Notes under the pieces: generated by a model | The model's input: only the letters and a program-made list of their open reading frames with translations | Told to the model about the DNA's origin: nothing | The model's database searches: none | Source of the DNA: Streptococcus ilei | GTDB lineage: Bacteria > Bacillota > Bacilli > Lactobacillales > Streptococcaceae | DNA: 64,000 bases | NCBI RefSeq assembly: GCF_000479335.1 | Contig: NC_022584.1 | Location: 1,240,001 to 1,304,000 of the forward strand | Reading direction: 5' to 3' | Made by a program: the position numbers and the translations under genes | Shown here: positions 35,614 to 44,094 of the stretch, one piece after another | Layout of the letters: the number at the start of each line of letters is the position of its first letter | How positions within the stretch are numbered: the stretch's first letter is position 1

Positions 35614-36856
35614 CATCTTCTCCATCTTCTAAATTCAATAGGCTTGCCATATCTAGATTCTCTGACGTTTCTATACTTCGAAGTGTACGCTCGATAGCAT
35701 TTGTTCTTCGATTTAAGAGTTCATCAATATTTCCAGAAGCATGTTTCAACTGCCGTTGGGTCTTTTCTAAAACGCCTCCAAATTTTTGGAACTCTGTCTT
35801 GACTGAAGCAAGGACCTTGCTAATATCATCTGCACTTCGTTGAATATTCAGAGTCTTAAATCCGACCGATAGGGAATTTAACAAGGCTGAAAGAGTACTT
35901 GGCCCCGCGACAACGATCTGCTCCTCTCTTCGGAGGCGATCAAAGAAGGCTGGGTCGCGGACCACTTCTGAATAGAGGCCTTCCGTCGGTAAAAAGAGAA
36001 TCCCAAAATTAGTAGTGGCAGGCGGATATAGGTATTTTTGATGAATGTCCTTGGCAAATTGTTTAATACTAGTCTGAAGGAGCTTGCGACACCGTTCAAT
36101 CTCCTCTTTCTCTCCACTTTCATAGGCTTCTTCCAGTCGGTAATAACCCTCCAGAGGAAACTTAGAGTCGATTGGCAGATAGACGTATTCCCCTCTTACC
36201 TGACCAGGCATCTTGATTGCATACTCGACGCGTTCGCTGGAATGAGGAACTGTTACAAACTCTCTCTCGTATTGAGCGGGAGTTAGGATATCTTCAATGA
36301 TCTGGCCCAGTTGAAGTTCTCCCATAATCCCACGGGTTTTGGTATTAGAGAGGACCTTATTGAGACTCCCCACATCTCTAGCGACCGTCTGCATTTCCCC
36401 AAGGCCTTTATTAACCGACTCCAATTGTTTGGAGACAGTCTCAAAAGAGGTTTGGAGACGACTATGCAAGGTTTTTTCCAACTTTTCTTCGACCGTTTGA
36501 CGCATCTGCTCCAACCGCAAATCATTGGAGGCTTGAATCTGTTGCATCCGTTCGTCCGTTTTGTCTCGGTTTTTAGTAAAATTCTCAGCAAGTTCTGCTC
36601 GTAAAGCAGTCGTTTGCTGATGCATTTCTGTCCGTAATTCCATTAGACGGTCACTGATCGCCATCTCTATCTGCTGACCAGTGATTTGCTGAGCTTGTCG
36701 CTCTCTCTCAAATCGGTAATCCAGCTGATCCGAAAGATGATCTTCTTGGTCTTCTAGTAAGTCACGGATCCGTTTGTTATCAGCTGTCCGTTGTTGGTAC
36801 AGCAAGAAGAGCAAGACAAGATTTCCCACTCCTAATACAAAAAGGATTAATTCCAT
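35600..36856 (-). CDS. rmuC: RmuC-family DNA recombination protein
   Basis: 418 residues from the ATG at 36856, one base after the thiN stop; the open frame extends 16 codons upstream but MELILFVLGVGNLVLLFLLYQQ is the usual membrane-anchored start. Residues 25-175 are coiled coil, then the PD-(D/E)XK-like core (GIMGELQLGQIIEDIL, PIDSKFPLEGYYRL). RmuC limits inversions at short repeats. Note the DSKFP core with Asp and Lys, consistent with a nuclease. Confidence 0.93.
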   Translation of the reverse strand: MELILFVLGVGNLVLLFLLYQQRTADNKRIRDLLEDQEDHLSDQLDYRFERERQAQQITGQQIEMAISDRLMELRTEMHQQTTALRAELAENFTKNRDKTDERMQQIQASNDLRLEQMRQTVEEKLEKTLHSRLQTSFETVSKQLESVNKGLGEMQTVARDVGSLNKVLSNTKTRGIMGELQLGQIIEDILTPAQYEREFVTVPHSSERVEYAIKMPGQVRGEYVYLPIDSKFPLEGYYRLEEAYESGEKEEIERCRKLLQTSIKQFAKDIHQKYLYPPATTNFGILFLPTEGLYSEVVRDPAFFDRLRREEQIVVAGPSTLSALLNSLSVGFKTLNIQRSADDISKVLASVKTEFQKFGGVLEKTQRQLKHASGNIDELLNRRTNAIERTLRSIETSENLDMASLLNLEDGEDDGQN

Positions 36857-36857
36857 C

Positions 36858-37523
36858 TTATTTCCCATCCTTGCTATAAATGATAACAGCATAGCCTCGA
36901 TCAACGCTTAAGGTGATCGGCTGATTGCTAAACTCGTTGGAACCATAAATAGCTTTTTTAAAATAATTGGTCGAATTTAAGGGATACTTGGCTCCTTCAA
37001 TCTGGATGGAAGCTCCCTCAACCGGCATGAAAGCTACATACGTATAGCCTGCTAGGGGCTGAATGGTGTGGCGACCTGCTGGACGATAGCAGAGATAATT
37101 TTGTCGGTCCATCAAGCAAAGTTGCGACATAAGGGGAGCAATCTCTGGATCAGTGGGCAAAAAAACGCTGGCCAAGTGGTGATCCATGCGACCACCAAAG
37201 GCTCCAAAGATTAGAATTTCCGCTTGAGGCCAACGTTCTACTACTTCCTTAATCGCCAATTCCAGGTCAGTATCATTTTTTTCTGCTACCGAAGTCCGTA
37301 ATTCGTGAGCCGCAGATTGAATCCTCTGGAATTCTTCTGGCTCAACAGAGTCAAAATCTCCAACTGCTAAAGATAGTTCCAGCCCTTGCTCTAATAGGAA
37401 AAGGCAACCTGCATCCACTCCGACATAAACATCCAAGTCTAACGGAATGGTTTCCACTTGGCCTCCAGCTACAATCGCAACCTTAGTCTTGGATGGCTGC
37501 TCGAAGGGTTTGAACTCGTTCAT
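36858..37523 (-). CDS. thiN: Thiamine pyrophosphokinase
   Basis: 221 residues. Makes thiamine diphosphate from thiamine and ATP. Motifs VGVDAGCLFLLEQG, VGDFDSV and NDTDLELAI, with GAFGGRMDHHLA at the active site. It overlaps the rpe end by 41 bp; the start at 37523 has GGAG six bases upstream. The chain matches the family without large insertions. Middle gene of rsgA-rpe-thiN-rmuC-yhaM. Confidence 0.93.
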   Translation of the reverse strand: MNEFKPFEQPSKTKVAIVAGGQVETIPLDLDVYVGVDAGCLFLLEQGLELSLAVGDFDSVEPEEFQRIQSAAHELRTSVAEKNDTDLELAIKEVVERWPQAEILIFGAFGGRMDHHLASVFLPTDPEIAPLMSQLCLMDRQNYLCYRPAGRHTIQPLAGYTYVAFMPVEGASIQIEGAKYPLNSTNYFKKAIYGSNEFSNQPITLSVDRGYAVIIYSKDGK

Positions 37524-38142
37524 TCACATCTCCATTAAATACATAGGAACCTGCTACAAAGACGTTTGCCCCTGCTTCTTTCGCAGCGTGAATCGTCTTG
37601 TCGTCAATTCCCCCATCCACTTCAATATCGAAATCCAAGCCTTTCTCTTCACGCAATTGAACCAATTGACGAATCTTATCCATGGTTTCTGGCAGGAAGG
37701 CTTGCCCACCAAATCCTGGATTGACAGTCATGACAAGTACTTGATCCACCAAGTTCAAAATGTGTTGGATACTTTCAACAGGGGTTCCTGGATTGATGAC
37801 CACACTTGGTTTTACCCCTGCCAAACGAATTTTTTGAAGGGCCCCATGGATGTGTGGAGTCGTTTCTACGTGAATGCTAATGATATCTGCCCCGGCACGC
37901 GCAAACTCTTCGATATGTTGCTCAGGATTGGTCACCATCAAGTGACAGTCAAAAACTAGCTTACTGTGAGGACGCATACTAGCAACTACACCCGCACCAA
38001 AGCTGATATTCGGTACAAAGTGGCCGTCCATCACATCGATGTGAGCGTACTCCGCACCAGATGCTTCCAATTTCTTCAATTCACTTTCAAAATTTGCATA
38101 ATCCGCACTCAAAATAGATGGGGCTAATTTGTTTGTTTTCAT
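37483..38142 (-). CDS. rpe: Ribulose-phosphate 3-epimerase
   Basis: 219 residues, TIM barrel. Interconverts ribulose-5-phosphate and xylulose-5-phosphate in the pentose phosphate pathway. Motifs: LAPSILSADYANF, HIDVMDGHFVPNISFG, LVMTVNPGFGGQAF and EVDGGI, with the catalytic Asp pair in these segments. 15 bp after rsgA. Confidence 0.96.
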   Translation of the reverse strand: MKTNKLAPSILSADYANFESELKKLEASGAEYAHIDVMDGHFVPNISFGAGVVASMRPHSKLVFDCHLMVTNPEQHIEEFARAGADIISIHVETTPHIHGALQKIRLAGVKPSVVINPGTPVESIQHILNLVDQVLVMTVNPGFGGQAFLPETMDKIRQLVQLREEKGLDFDIEVDGGIDDKTIHAAKEAGANVFVAGSYVFNGDVNERVQTLRAAIQD

Positions 38143-38157
38143 ATTATTCAGGTCTCC

Positions 38158-39036
38158 TTATTTGGGTAATTTTTTCGATACTTTTTTATAGGTTTCTCGT
38201 CTATTTTCGATCTCACTCAAGAACTGTAAGTAATTCTCAAAGCGGAAGGAAGCAATGATCCCTTCCTCGACAGCAGGTTTGACGGCACAAGATGGTTCAT
38301 GTGTATGGGTACAAGTACGGAACTTGCAATCCTGGCTTACCTTGGCGATGTCTGGAAAAGCATGATTCAGATCTTCTGCATTGTCGACTTCATAATCTAA
38401 AGAGGAGAAGCCAGGGGTATCCGCAATCTTGCCACCATTGAGATCATAAAAGCTGACGGCTCGCGTCGTATGGCGACCTCGTCCAAGGCTGTCGGAGATC
38501 TCTCCTGTCTCTAGTTCCAACTCTGGAGCCAAGGTATTCAAGAGGGTTGATTTCCCCACTCCTGTTTGGCCCATAAAGACCGTCACCTGATCCTTCAAGA
38601 GAGGCAAGAGCTCTTCCTTATCAGTGACAAAGTCATACCCCATTTGGCGATAGACTTCTTGAAAAGGAAGCATGACAGCCGGATCTTCTAGTAAGTCCAT
38701 TTTTGAAATATAGACGATTGGATGAATGACTTTTTGCTCCAAGAGGACCAAAAAGCGATCCAATAAATTAACATTAAAATCGGGCTCTTTGGCGGACATG
38801 ATAACGACAGCCTGATCAATATTAACAATCGGTGGACGGACTAAGCTATTCTTTCGAGGGAATATTTTTAAAATATAGCCTTCCGAATTTTCTTCAGCTG
38901 AAAATTCTACTTTATCTCCAACATAGGGAGTTTGTCCTTTTTTCCGGAAATTTCCTCTGGCGCGTGTTTGGTAAATTTCCCCTTCGCACTCCACATAATA
39001 AAAACCGGCCAAGGCTTTAACAATCGTTCCTTGCAA
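38158..39036 (-). CDS. rsgA: Ribosome small-subunit GTPase RsgA
   Basis: 292 residues. Circularly permuted GTPase for late 30S maturation: OB fold (1-65), SKMDL (G4), [12 protein letters not shown] (G1), DTPGFSSLD (G3), and a zinc module [14 protein letters not shown]. The start is TTG at 39036, because AAAGGAG is six bases upstream and the protein then opens with [17 protein letters not shown]. First gene of the operon; a divergent promoter for the CPBP gene is on the other side. Confidence 0.95.
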   Translation of the reverse strand: MQGTIVKALAGFYYVECEGEIYQTRARGNFRKKGQTPYVGDKVEFSAEENSEGYILKIFPRKNSLVRPPIVNIDQAVVIMSAKEPDFNVNLLDRFLVLLEQKVIHPIVYISKMDLLEDPAVMLPFQEVYRQMGYDFVTDKEELLPLLKDQVTVFMGQTGVGKSTLLNTLAPELELETGEISDSLGRGRHTTRAVSFYDLNGGKIADTPGFSSLDYEVDNAEDLNHAFPDIAKVSQDCKFRTCTHTHEPSCAVKPAVEEGIIASFRFENYLQFLSEIENRRETYKKVSKKLPK

Positions 39037-39155
39037 CTAGCACTCCTTTAAAGTTAATACTACCATTATATCAAAAAATATACGATAGCGCTTGCTTACT
39101 TAAGTATGAAAAAAGAAGTCCATTCAGTTTTTTTGAGCAAGATGCACACAAGCGG

Positions 39156-39184
39156 TTGTAAACGTTTTCAGATAGGTTTATAAT
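39156..39184 (+). promoter_or_regulatory. CPBP gene promoter overlapped by a cre site
   Basis: TTGTAA (39156-39161), 17-bp spacer, TATAAT (39179-39184). TGTAAACGTTTTCA (39157-39170) matches the cre consensus TGWAANCGNTNWCA at all 14 positions and covers the -35, so CcpA would repress. Confidence 0.82.
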
Positions 39185-39206
39185 AGAGAGAAAGGACATA
39201 ATATAT

Positions 39207-39349
39207 ATGCCTCTTGTGGGAAGTGCAGACTATTTGACAGAAAGGAAGTGACGGAGACTGATACATTTATTGACGAAGCTACCTGATTAGTAATGAAAGA
39301 AGCCTTATTTTTGTGGCAGTATTTCTGACTTTCTTACTAATCCCTGCCA
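39207..39349 (+). promoter_or_regulatory. Long leader with two micro-ORFs and alternative hairpins
   Basis: The leader of about 170 nt before the CPBP gene holds a possible 14-codon ORF (39207-39251, ATG after AAAGGA, peptide MPLVGSADYLTERK). Its TGA overlaps a GTG that opens a second 12-codon ORF (39248-39286). Then GATTAGTAATGAAAG (39285-39299) pairs with CTTTCTTACTAATC (39329-39342), with one bulge; alternatively TGGCAG (39314-39319) pairs with CTGCCA (39344-39349), close to the ribosome site. No further gene is seen in 39037-39367. Confidence 0.45.
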
Positions 39350-39367
39350 GTTATAAGGAGGTCCTTT

Positions 39368-40288
39368 ATGAGTTTTTCATTTCTTTCCAAGAGTAACCCT
39401 CTCGTTTCCAATGTAAAAAAAGGGAAGTTTTTAACCCCTTGGTTTTTAGCTCCCTTTATTCTCTATTACATCACCCAATACATGTCTCCAATTAGTACAG
39501 CTTCCACAAACTTCTTTTTGAACAAACAAAGTTGGATTCCTGACTGGTGGAATATTCTAGACCTTTTGTCCTTCCTCTACACCATCATCGCCTTCTTCCT
39601 CTGGGTGAAACTCATTGAAAAAAGACCGGTTCGGACCATGGGCTTTACCAAAGGAAACGGCCTGTCCGAATTCGCTAAGGGGGTCTTGGTCGGCGCCATT
39701 ATGATTACCACGGTCTTAATCGTCTTCTTTATCACTGGTGATGTCCGTTTCGATCGCATTCAATTTAGCCTTCCTTTCCTCGTATCTTGGATCTTGGTTC
39801 TAATTGGCTATATTTTCCAAACGGCAGCCGAAGAAATCTATATTCGTGGCTGGCTCATTCCAATTATTTCTTATCACAAAAATTCCTACCTTGCCATCCT
39901 CATTTCTTCCACTATGTTCTCTTACTTCCACTTGAATAACAATGGTGCTTCTTGGCTATCTACGGTCCACCTCTTTGTTTTCGGACTCTTCACAGCCGTC
40001 TATGCCTTGAAGAGAGGAAATATCTGGGGTCCTTGTGGCTTCCACTTCGCCTGGAACTTCATCATGGGCAATGTCTACGGCTTCCATGTTAGTGGCTTTG
40101 ATAGTGAATCCTCTCTTATGTACTTCACGACTTCAAACCGGACCTTTATCACAGGTGGTGAGTTTGGACCTGAAGGCGGGATCCCTGGCTTAGTCGTCTT
40201 TCTTCTTGCTCTCTTATGGGCTATCTTCCTTCTCAAAGATACCTCTGCAGAACAAGAAAAACTTTATCCTCAACTTAGTTATGAATAA
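39368..40288 (+). CDS. CPBP-family intramembrane glutamic endopeptidase
   Basis: 306 residues with about eight membrane segments. The Abi/CPBP motifs are complete: AAEEIYIRGWLI (EExxxR), FSYFHLNNNG (His) and CGFHFAWNFIMG (HxxxN). Such proteases act in the membrane on unknown targets; in streptococci some confer bacteriocin self-immunity, but there is no bacteriocin gene here. The ATG follows AAGGAGG. It has a CcpA-type promoter and a long leader. Confidence 0.9.
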   Translation: MSFSFLSKSNPLVSNVKKGKFLTPWFLAPFILYYITQYMSPISTASTNFFLNKQSWIPDWWNILDLLSFLYTIIAFFLWVKLIEKRPVRTMGFTKGNGLSEFAKGVLVGAIMITTVLIVFFITGDVRFDRIQFSLPFLVSWILVLIGYIFQTAAEEIYIRGWLIPIISYHKNSYLAILISSTMFSYFHLNNNGASWLSTVHLFVFGLFTAVYALKRGNIWGPCGFHFAWNFIMGNVYGFHVSGFDSESSLMYFTTSNRTFITGGEFGPEGGIPGLVVFLLALLWAIFLLKDTSAEQEKLYPQLSYE

Positions 40289-40301
40289 GTAAAAGAAAGA
40301 A

Positions 40302-40477
40302 GAGAGTGGGACAGAAATCGGTCATTCGTTAGAATTCGATTTCGTCGTCCCACCTCCGCACAGTTGAGTAGGGCTGTAAAAGCTGATAAAATCAGCGTAG
40401 TAGAGCCCACTCAACCACTGCGTCTTGCTCGACAATCCAAAGACAATTGAGAGGCCGGACTTTTGTCCCAGCCTCTT
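40302..40477. repeat. Dispersed intergenic repeat family R1, long form, inverted
   Basis: 176 bp, nearly the reverse complement of 19074-19248, with the 57-bp module. It differs by an A deletion in the terminal stem (GAGGCCGGAC) and a T in the central loop. It lies between the CPBP gene and the tRNA promoter. Confidence 0.85.
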
Positions 40478-40520
40478 TCTGCTATCTCCATACATTCGAT
40501 AGAAAGTATGCTATTTTTTC

Positions 40521-40548
40521 TTGGCATTTCTGTCAAAAAGAGTATAAT
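40521..40548 (+). promoter_or_regulatory. tRNA operon promoter
   Basis: TTGGCA (40521-40526), 16-bp spacer, perfect TATAAT (40543-40548), eight bases before the tRNA-Leu 5' end. Confidence 0.85.
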
Positions 40549-40556
40549 AGAACTAT

Positions 40557-40639
40557 GCGGAGGTGGTGGAACGGCAGACACGCATGCTTCAGGCGCATGT
40601 GCCCCTTCGGGCGTGAGGGTTCAAATCCCTTTCTCCGCA
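40557..40639 (+). tRNA. tRNA-Leu (anticodon CAG)
   Basis: Acceptor GCGGAGG pairs with TCTCCGC, discriminator A. Anticodon loop TTCAGGC gives CAG, decoding CUG. The long variable arm (GCCCCTTCGGGC) is that of a class II tRNA, and the T arm GAGGG-TTCAAAT-CCCTT is normal. CCA is not encoded. Confidence 0.95.
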
Positions 40640-40643
40640 TCTT

Positions 40644-40732
40644 GGAAAGGTGGCCCAGTCTGGTACGGCACCGGACTCGAAATCCGGCAAGTGGATCTTC
40701 TTCACGCGCGGGTTCAAATCCCGTCCTTTCCT
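40644..40732 (+). tRNA. tRNA-Ser (anticodon CGA)
   Basis: Acceptor GGAAAGG pairs with CCTTTCC; anticodon loop CTCGAAA gives CGA, decoding UCG. A long variable arm (GTGG...TTCAC) marks a serine tRNA. The base after the acceptor stem is T where serine tRNAs usually have G. CCA is not encoded. It lies four bases after tRNA-Leu. Confidence 0.9.
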
Positions 40733-40743
40733 TTTATTACTCA

Positions 40744-40775
40744 AAAAGACATGAGCTTTGAAGCCCATGTCTTTT
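40744..40775. terminator. Bidirectional terminator between tRNA-Ser and ksgA
   Basis: AAAAGACATG and CATGTCTTTT pair around GCTTTGAAGC. A run on one side and T run on the other allow use from both strands. Confidence 0.9.
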
Positions 40776-40778
40776 CCA

Positions 40779-41654
40779 TTATTTTATCCCTGCTTCTAGA
40801 AGACCGTCAGCTAGACGGGCAAAGTCTTCTAAACTAAGAGCTTCTCCTCGTACAGATGGCTTCAAACTGGCTGCTTCGATTCCGGCTTCCAATTTTGCCT
40901 TCACGTCTTCGGTCTTGCCAAAGCGACTAGTCAAGTTGTTCCAAAGAGTTTTGCGACGGTGGACAAAGCTAGCTTTGCTGACGGAGAAGAAGAAATCTTC
41001 ATCCTTGACTGCCACTGCCGCTTTTTCGCGACGGACCATCTTGAGGATGGCAGAGTCGACGTTTGGTGCTGGCACAAAGACGGTGCGTGGCACGATAAAG
41101 GCTACCTTAGCCGTCATATAGTATTGGACCGCAATGGACAAAGATCCATAAGCCTTGGTATTCGGTTGAGCTGAGATGCGGTCTGCTACCTCTTTTTGCA
41201 TCATAACCACAAATTCTTGGAAAGGGATTTTGGATTCGATCAAGTGCATGAGGATCGGAGTCGTGATGTAGTAAGGAAGGTTGGCCACTACCTTGATCGG
41301 AAGCTCTGGATTTTTAAACTCAGCGATATACTGGTTGAGATCCACCTTGAGGATGTCTTGATTGACAACGGTCACATTGTCAAAATCCCGCAAGGTATCC
41401 GCTAAGATAGGAACCAAGCGGTCATCAATCTCAAAGGCCATCACTTCTGCGGCATTTTCCGCCAAAAACTCTGTCAAAGCACCGATTCCGGGACCGACTT
41501 CAATCACATTGACCTGTTTATCAATCTCAGCGGTGTCCACAATCTTTTGAAGGATGTTGGTATCGGTCAAGAAGTTTTGGCCGAAGGATTTTTTAAAGGT
41601 AAAGCCGTGACGCTCCAGCACTGCCTTGGTCACACTATAATCTGCAATTCTCAT
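40779..41654 (-). CDS. rsmA: 16S rRNA dimethyladenosine transferase
   Basis: 291 residues, also called KsgA. It dimethylates A1518 and A1519 of 16S rRNA during 30S maturation. Motifs: [21 protein letters not shown] loop [16 protein letters not shown], catalytic [13 protein letters not shown]. Length is normal. Last gene of tatD-rnmV-Imm33-like-ksgA, 60 bp after the previous one. Confidence 0.96.
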   Translation of the reverse strand: MRIADYSVTKAVLERHGFTFKKSFGQNFLTDTNILQKIVDTAEIDKQVNVIEVGPGIGALTEFLAENAAEVMAFEIDDRLVPILADTLRDFDNVTVVNQDILKVDLNQYIAEFKNPELPIKVVANLPYYITTPILMHLIESKIPFQEFVVMMQKEVADRISAQPNTKAYGSLSIAVQYYMTAKVAFIVPRTVFVPAPNVDSAILKMVRREKAAVAVKDEDFFFSVSKASFVHRRKTLWNNLTSRFGKTEDVKAKLEAGIEAASLKPSVRGEALSLEDFARLADGLLEAGIK

Positions 41655-41714
41655 ATCTTCTCTTTTCTAATCAGTTTAGGGCTATATCCCTCTTGTTTTT
41701 CTCCACAGGCTAGT

Positions 41715-42341
41715 CTAACAGTCTTCTACGAATGCGTTCTTCTCCGCTTGGTAGACATAAGCTTCTCCATCCTTGTCTAAGACCGTCTCCAACAAGGGTT
41801 CGATATCCAGGGCCGCTTCAAGGCTAATGATGGCAATCTTAGACGGATCGTCCAAGTCTTCATGAGACTCATAACCTGTAAAAAATTGCCAACCACTATC
41901 TTGCGGGTGATGAGGTAGATCGTGAACTGCCCAATTTATCTCACGTCGTAGGAAGCAATCCTTGGTAATCATTGCCCCTTTTTGTGTATCAAGATTCAAC
42001 TGGGGGAGCATCAAGCTTGCAATATGTTCCCGCGCAAAATCCAGCTCATCTCCAAGCTGGATGGAGGTAATATAAGCGGGTTGATTGGTTAAACGTCCTT
42101 TGAACTTCCCATCGCGGATTTCAGTGAGTTCGACCCACATACGCTCTGCACGACACCCATTCTCCAAGACTGTATCCAGCACAAAGATGAGGCGAACCTG
42201 GTCCCCCATCTTCAATTGGTTGATTTCTTCTTGACTGGGAATCAAAAAGTGCCGTGGATTCTTTTGATGTTTTGCTTGAACATCCTCTAAAGAATATCCT
42301 ATCCCTTTTTTCTTATCTGTAAACAAGTCGAACAATCCCAT
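41715..42341 (-). CDS. DUF2314/DUF2185 (Imm33-like) protein
   Basis: 208 residues. Residues 45-110 resemble DUF2314 (QVRLIFVLDTV...ERMWVELTEI...GRLTNQPAYI), and 120-185 resemble DUF2185/Imm33 (MITKDCFLRREINWAVHDLP...DSGWQFFTGYE). Imm33-type proteins are immunity proteins in polymorphic toxin systems, but here the gene is embedded between rRNA-processing genes with no toxin near, so a housekeeping role is just as likely. It starts after GGAGG, 15 bp downstream of rnmV. Confidence 0.65.
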   Translation of the reverse strand: MGLFDLFTDKKKGIGYSLEDVQAKHQKNPRHFLIPSQEEINQLKMGDQVRLIFVLDTVLENGCRAERMWVELTEIRDGKFKGRLTNQPAYITSIQLGDELDFAREHIASLMLPQLNLDTQKGAMITKDCFLRREINWAVHDLPHHPQDSGWQFFTGYESHEDLDDPSKIAIISLEAALDIEPLLETVLDKDGEAYVYQAEKNAFVEDC

Positions 42342-42356
42342 CTGCTACCTCCATCG

Positions 42357-42926
42357 CTATTTTTTATAAGAAGCCAAGGACTCTTCTACTTGAGACAGAC
42401 AAACCCCAAACAACTCCAAACGTTTGAGCAGTTGTTTGCCATTACAGTAGCCGATGCGGAGCTCTTCTCCCAAGTATTCCCGTCGTTTGCGACTGTCACT
42501 GCCCATCAAGAGACCGAGACGCATCAGGTCTGACTTGGTAATATCAAAGAAATGCTCATCTTCATAGGAGCCAACCAGTCCAGATAGGGCTTTTTCTAAG
42601 TCTTCATAGCTGGCATGCTCTACTCCCAAGGAACGCCCCTTGGTCTTGGATTTGGGTACTGCTTCGCCACGATTTAAAAAGGCATGCTTGACCTGCGGAA
42701 TTTCTTGCATGATGATTTTACGAATCCGCTCCCCATTGTAATCTGGATCCGTAAAGACAATGACTCCACGCAACTCTTGCAATGTAGCAATTCGTTCTAA
42801 ATCATCCTGATTAATAGCAGAGCCACGTGTCTCATAGGTATCCACCTCATAATAGCGTTTCAGATTGGCCGTATCGTCCTTGCCTTCAACAACAATCACT
42901 TCTGGTATTTTTCTTTTCTCAGTCAA
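42357..42926 (-). CDS. rnmV: Ribonuclease M5
   Basis: 189 residues from a TTG at 42926. RNase M5 makes the final cuts on 5S rRNA precursors. The TOPRIM fold is clear: VIVVEGKDDTANLKR, then VFTDPDYNGERIRK, followed by SKTKGRSLGVEHAS and the RREYLGEELRIGYCNGKQLLKRL tail. The TTG overlaps the tatD TGA (TTGACTGA) with AAAGG nearby, a coupled start; an ATG nine codons upstream is possible but the family begins close to the TTG. Confidence 0.93.
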   Translation of the reverse strand: MTEKRKIPEVIVVEGKDDTANLKRYYEVDTYETRGSAINQDDLERIATLQELRGVIVFTDPDYNGERIRKIIMQEIPQVKHAFLNRGEAVPKSKTKGRSLGVEHASYEDLEKALSGLVGSYEDEHFFDITKSDLMRLGLLMGSDSRKRREYLGEELRIGYCNGKQLLKRLELFGVCLSQVEESLASYKK

Positions 42927-43689
42927 GGCCAAATACCTTTCTCGCATTGTCATAGGTCGCTTGTGCCACCTCTTCTGTCGTTAAGCCACGTAGTTCTGCA
43001 ATAAAGTCTACTACATAACGGGTGTAGGCTGTTTTATTTTCTCGGCCACGCTTAGGAACTGGTGCCAGATAGGGTGCATCTGTTTCAACCAAGATTTTGT
43101 CCAAAGGTAATTCTTTGGCTGCCTCCTGAATGTCTGTCGCTTTTTTGAAGGTCACCACTCCCGAGAAAGAGATCATCATGCCTAAATCCATGAAGCGTTT
43201 GGCATCTTCCAGACTTCCTGAGAAAGAATGCATGATCCCACCGCGTGGGCCAACTCCTTCACTCTTGATAATGGCATAGGTATCTTCGAGAGCATCACGC
43301 GTATGCACTACAAATGGTAAGTCTAGTTCCTTAGATAGCTGAATTTGACGGCGAAAGACCTTCTCTTGAACTTCCTTAGGTGCTGTCATCCAGTGGTAGT
43401 CCAGACCGATTTCCCCTAAGGCGACGACTTTAGGATGTTTCAGCCGTTCCAGTAGATAAGCCTCTACCTCAGGACTATAATCGCCTGCCTCAGTAGGATG
43501 CCAACCAAGGGTGAGATAAACCTCTGGGTACTGGTCTGCCAATTCTATTGCTCGTTCAATGGTTGGTTTGTCAAAGCCAACAACATTATGGGCAATGACT
43601 CCCAGCTCTTTTGCTAGTTCTAATTCCTCTTGTTCTCGCCCTGCAAACTCTTCAACGTTGAGGTGAGTATGGGTATCAAAAATCTGCAT
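42919..43689 (-). CDS. tatD: TatD-family metal-dependent DNase
   Basis: 256 residues, amidohydrolase-like TIM barrel. FDTHTHLNVEEF gives the HxH metal pair, EIGLDYHW the Glu, FVVHTRDALEDT the next His, IMHSFSG another, and ETDAPYLAPVPKRG the Asp. TatD acts in DNA quality control as a 3'-5' exonuclease. First gene of tatD-rnmV-Imm33-like-ksgA. Confidence 0.92.
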   Translation of the reverse strand: MQIFDTHTHLNVEEFAGREQEELELAKELGVIAHNVVGFDKPTIERAIELADQYPEVYLTLGWHPTEAGDYSPEVEAYLLERLKHPKVVALGEIGLDYHWMTAPKEVQEKVFRRQIQLSKELDLPFVVHTRDALEDTYAIIKSEGVGPRGGIMHSFSGSLEDAKRFMDLGMMISFSGVVTFKKATDIQEAAKELPLDKILVETDAPYLAPVPKRGRENKTAYTRYVVDFIAELRGLTTEEVAQATYDNARKVFGLD

Positions 43690-43761
43690 ATGGATCCTTT
43701 TCTACGATTTTTCTCACTCTATTATAACAGAAAGCATAGCTGAATACACTTTTGGCAAAAC

Positions 43762-43795
43762 AAAAACCAGTAGTCTCGAGTTTCTACTGGTTTTT
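43762..43795 (-). terminator. rpmH terminator
   Basis: AAAACCAGTAG pairs with CTACTGGTTTT, with T runs on both sides' complements; it stands 15 bp after the rpmH stop. Confidence 0.9.
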
Positions 43796-43810
43796 AGCTT
43801 TTTATCTGAA

Positions 43811-43945
43811 TTAAGCAGCCAAAACTTTGCGTCCTTTACGACGACGAGCTGCCAATACGCGACGACCGTTTTTAGTTGCCATACGGTGACGGAAACCATG
43901 TTTGCGCGCACGACGAAGTTTACTTGGTTGATAAGTACGTTTCAC
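43811..43945 (-). CDS. rpmH: 50S ribosomal protein L34
   Basis: 44 residues: it opens with a GTG start then [17 protein letters not shown] and ends GRKVLAA, the full conserved L34. The GTG at 43945 has AGGAGG eight bases upstream. L34 is usually beside rnpA; here it is about 2.7 kb downstream, behind khpB and an unknown gene, with its own promoter. Confidence 0.97.
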   Translation of the reverse strand: MKRTYQPSKLRRARKHGFRHRMATKNGRRVLAARRRKGRKVLAA

Positions 43946-44019
43946 GATGAATACCTCCTCATAGATTTTGTATTCGTTTAGCCGGCTATAATGTGATCAG
44001 TTACTAAACATACTTTACT

Positions 44020-44048
44020 ATTCTATCTGATTCAAGGCTGTTTGTCAA
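44020..44048 (-). promoter_or_regulatory. rpmH promoter
   Basis: On the minus strand TTGACA (44043-44048), 17-bp spacer, TAGAAT (44020-44025). The leader is about 65 nt. Confidence 0.8.
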
Positions 44049-44094
44049 TAGCTATGAAAAATTTGTTGGGTCAGGTTCAATGATACCGCTTTTA

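Noticed and set aside
40447..40837. Open frames of about 100 codons across the tRNA pair
   Set aside because: They run through tRNA-Leu, tRNA-Ser and repeat R1, with no plausible protein.
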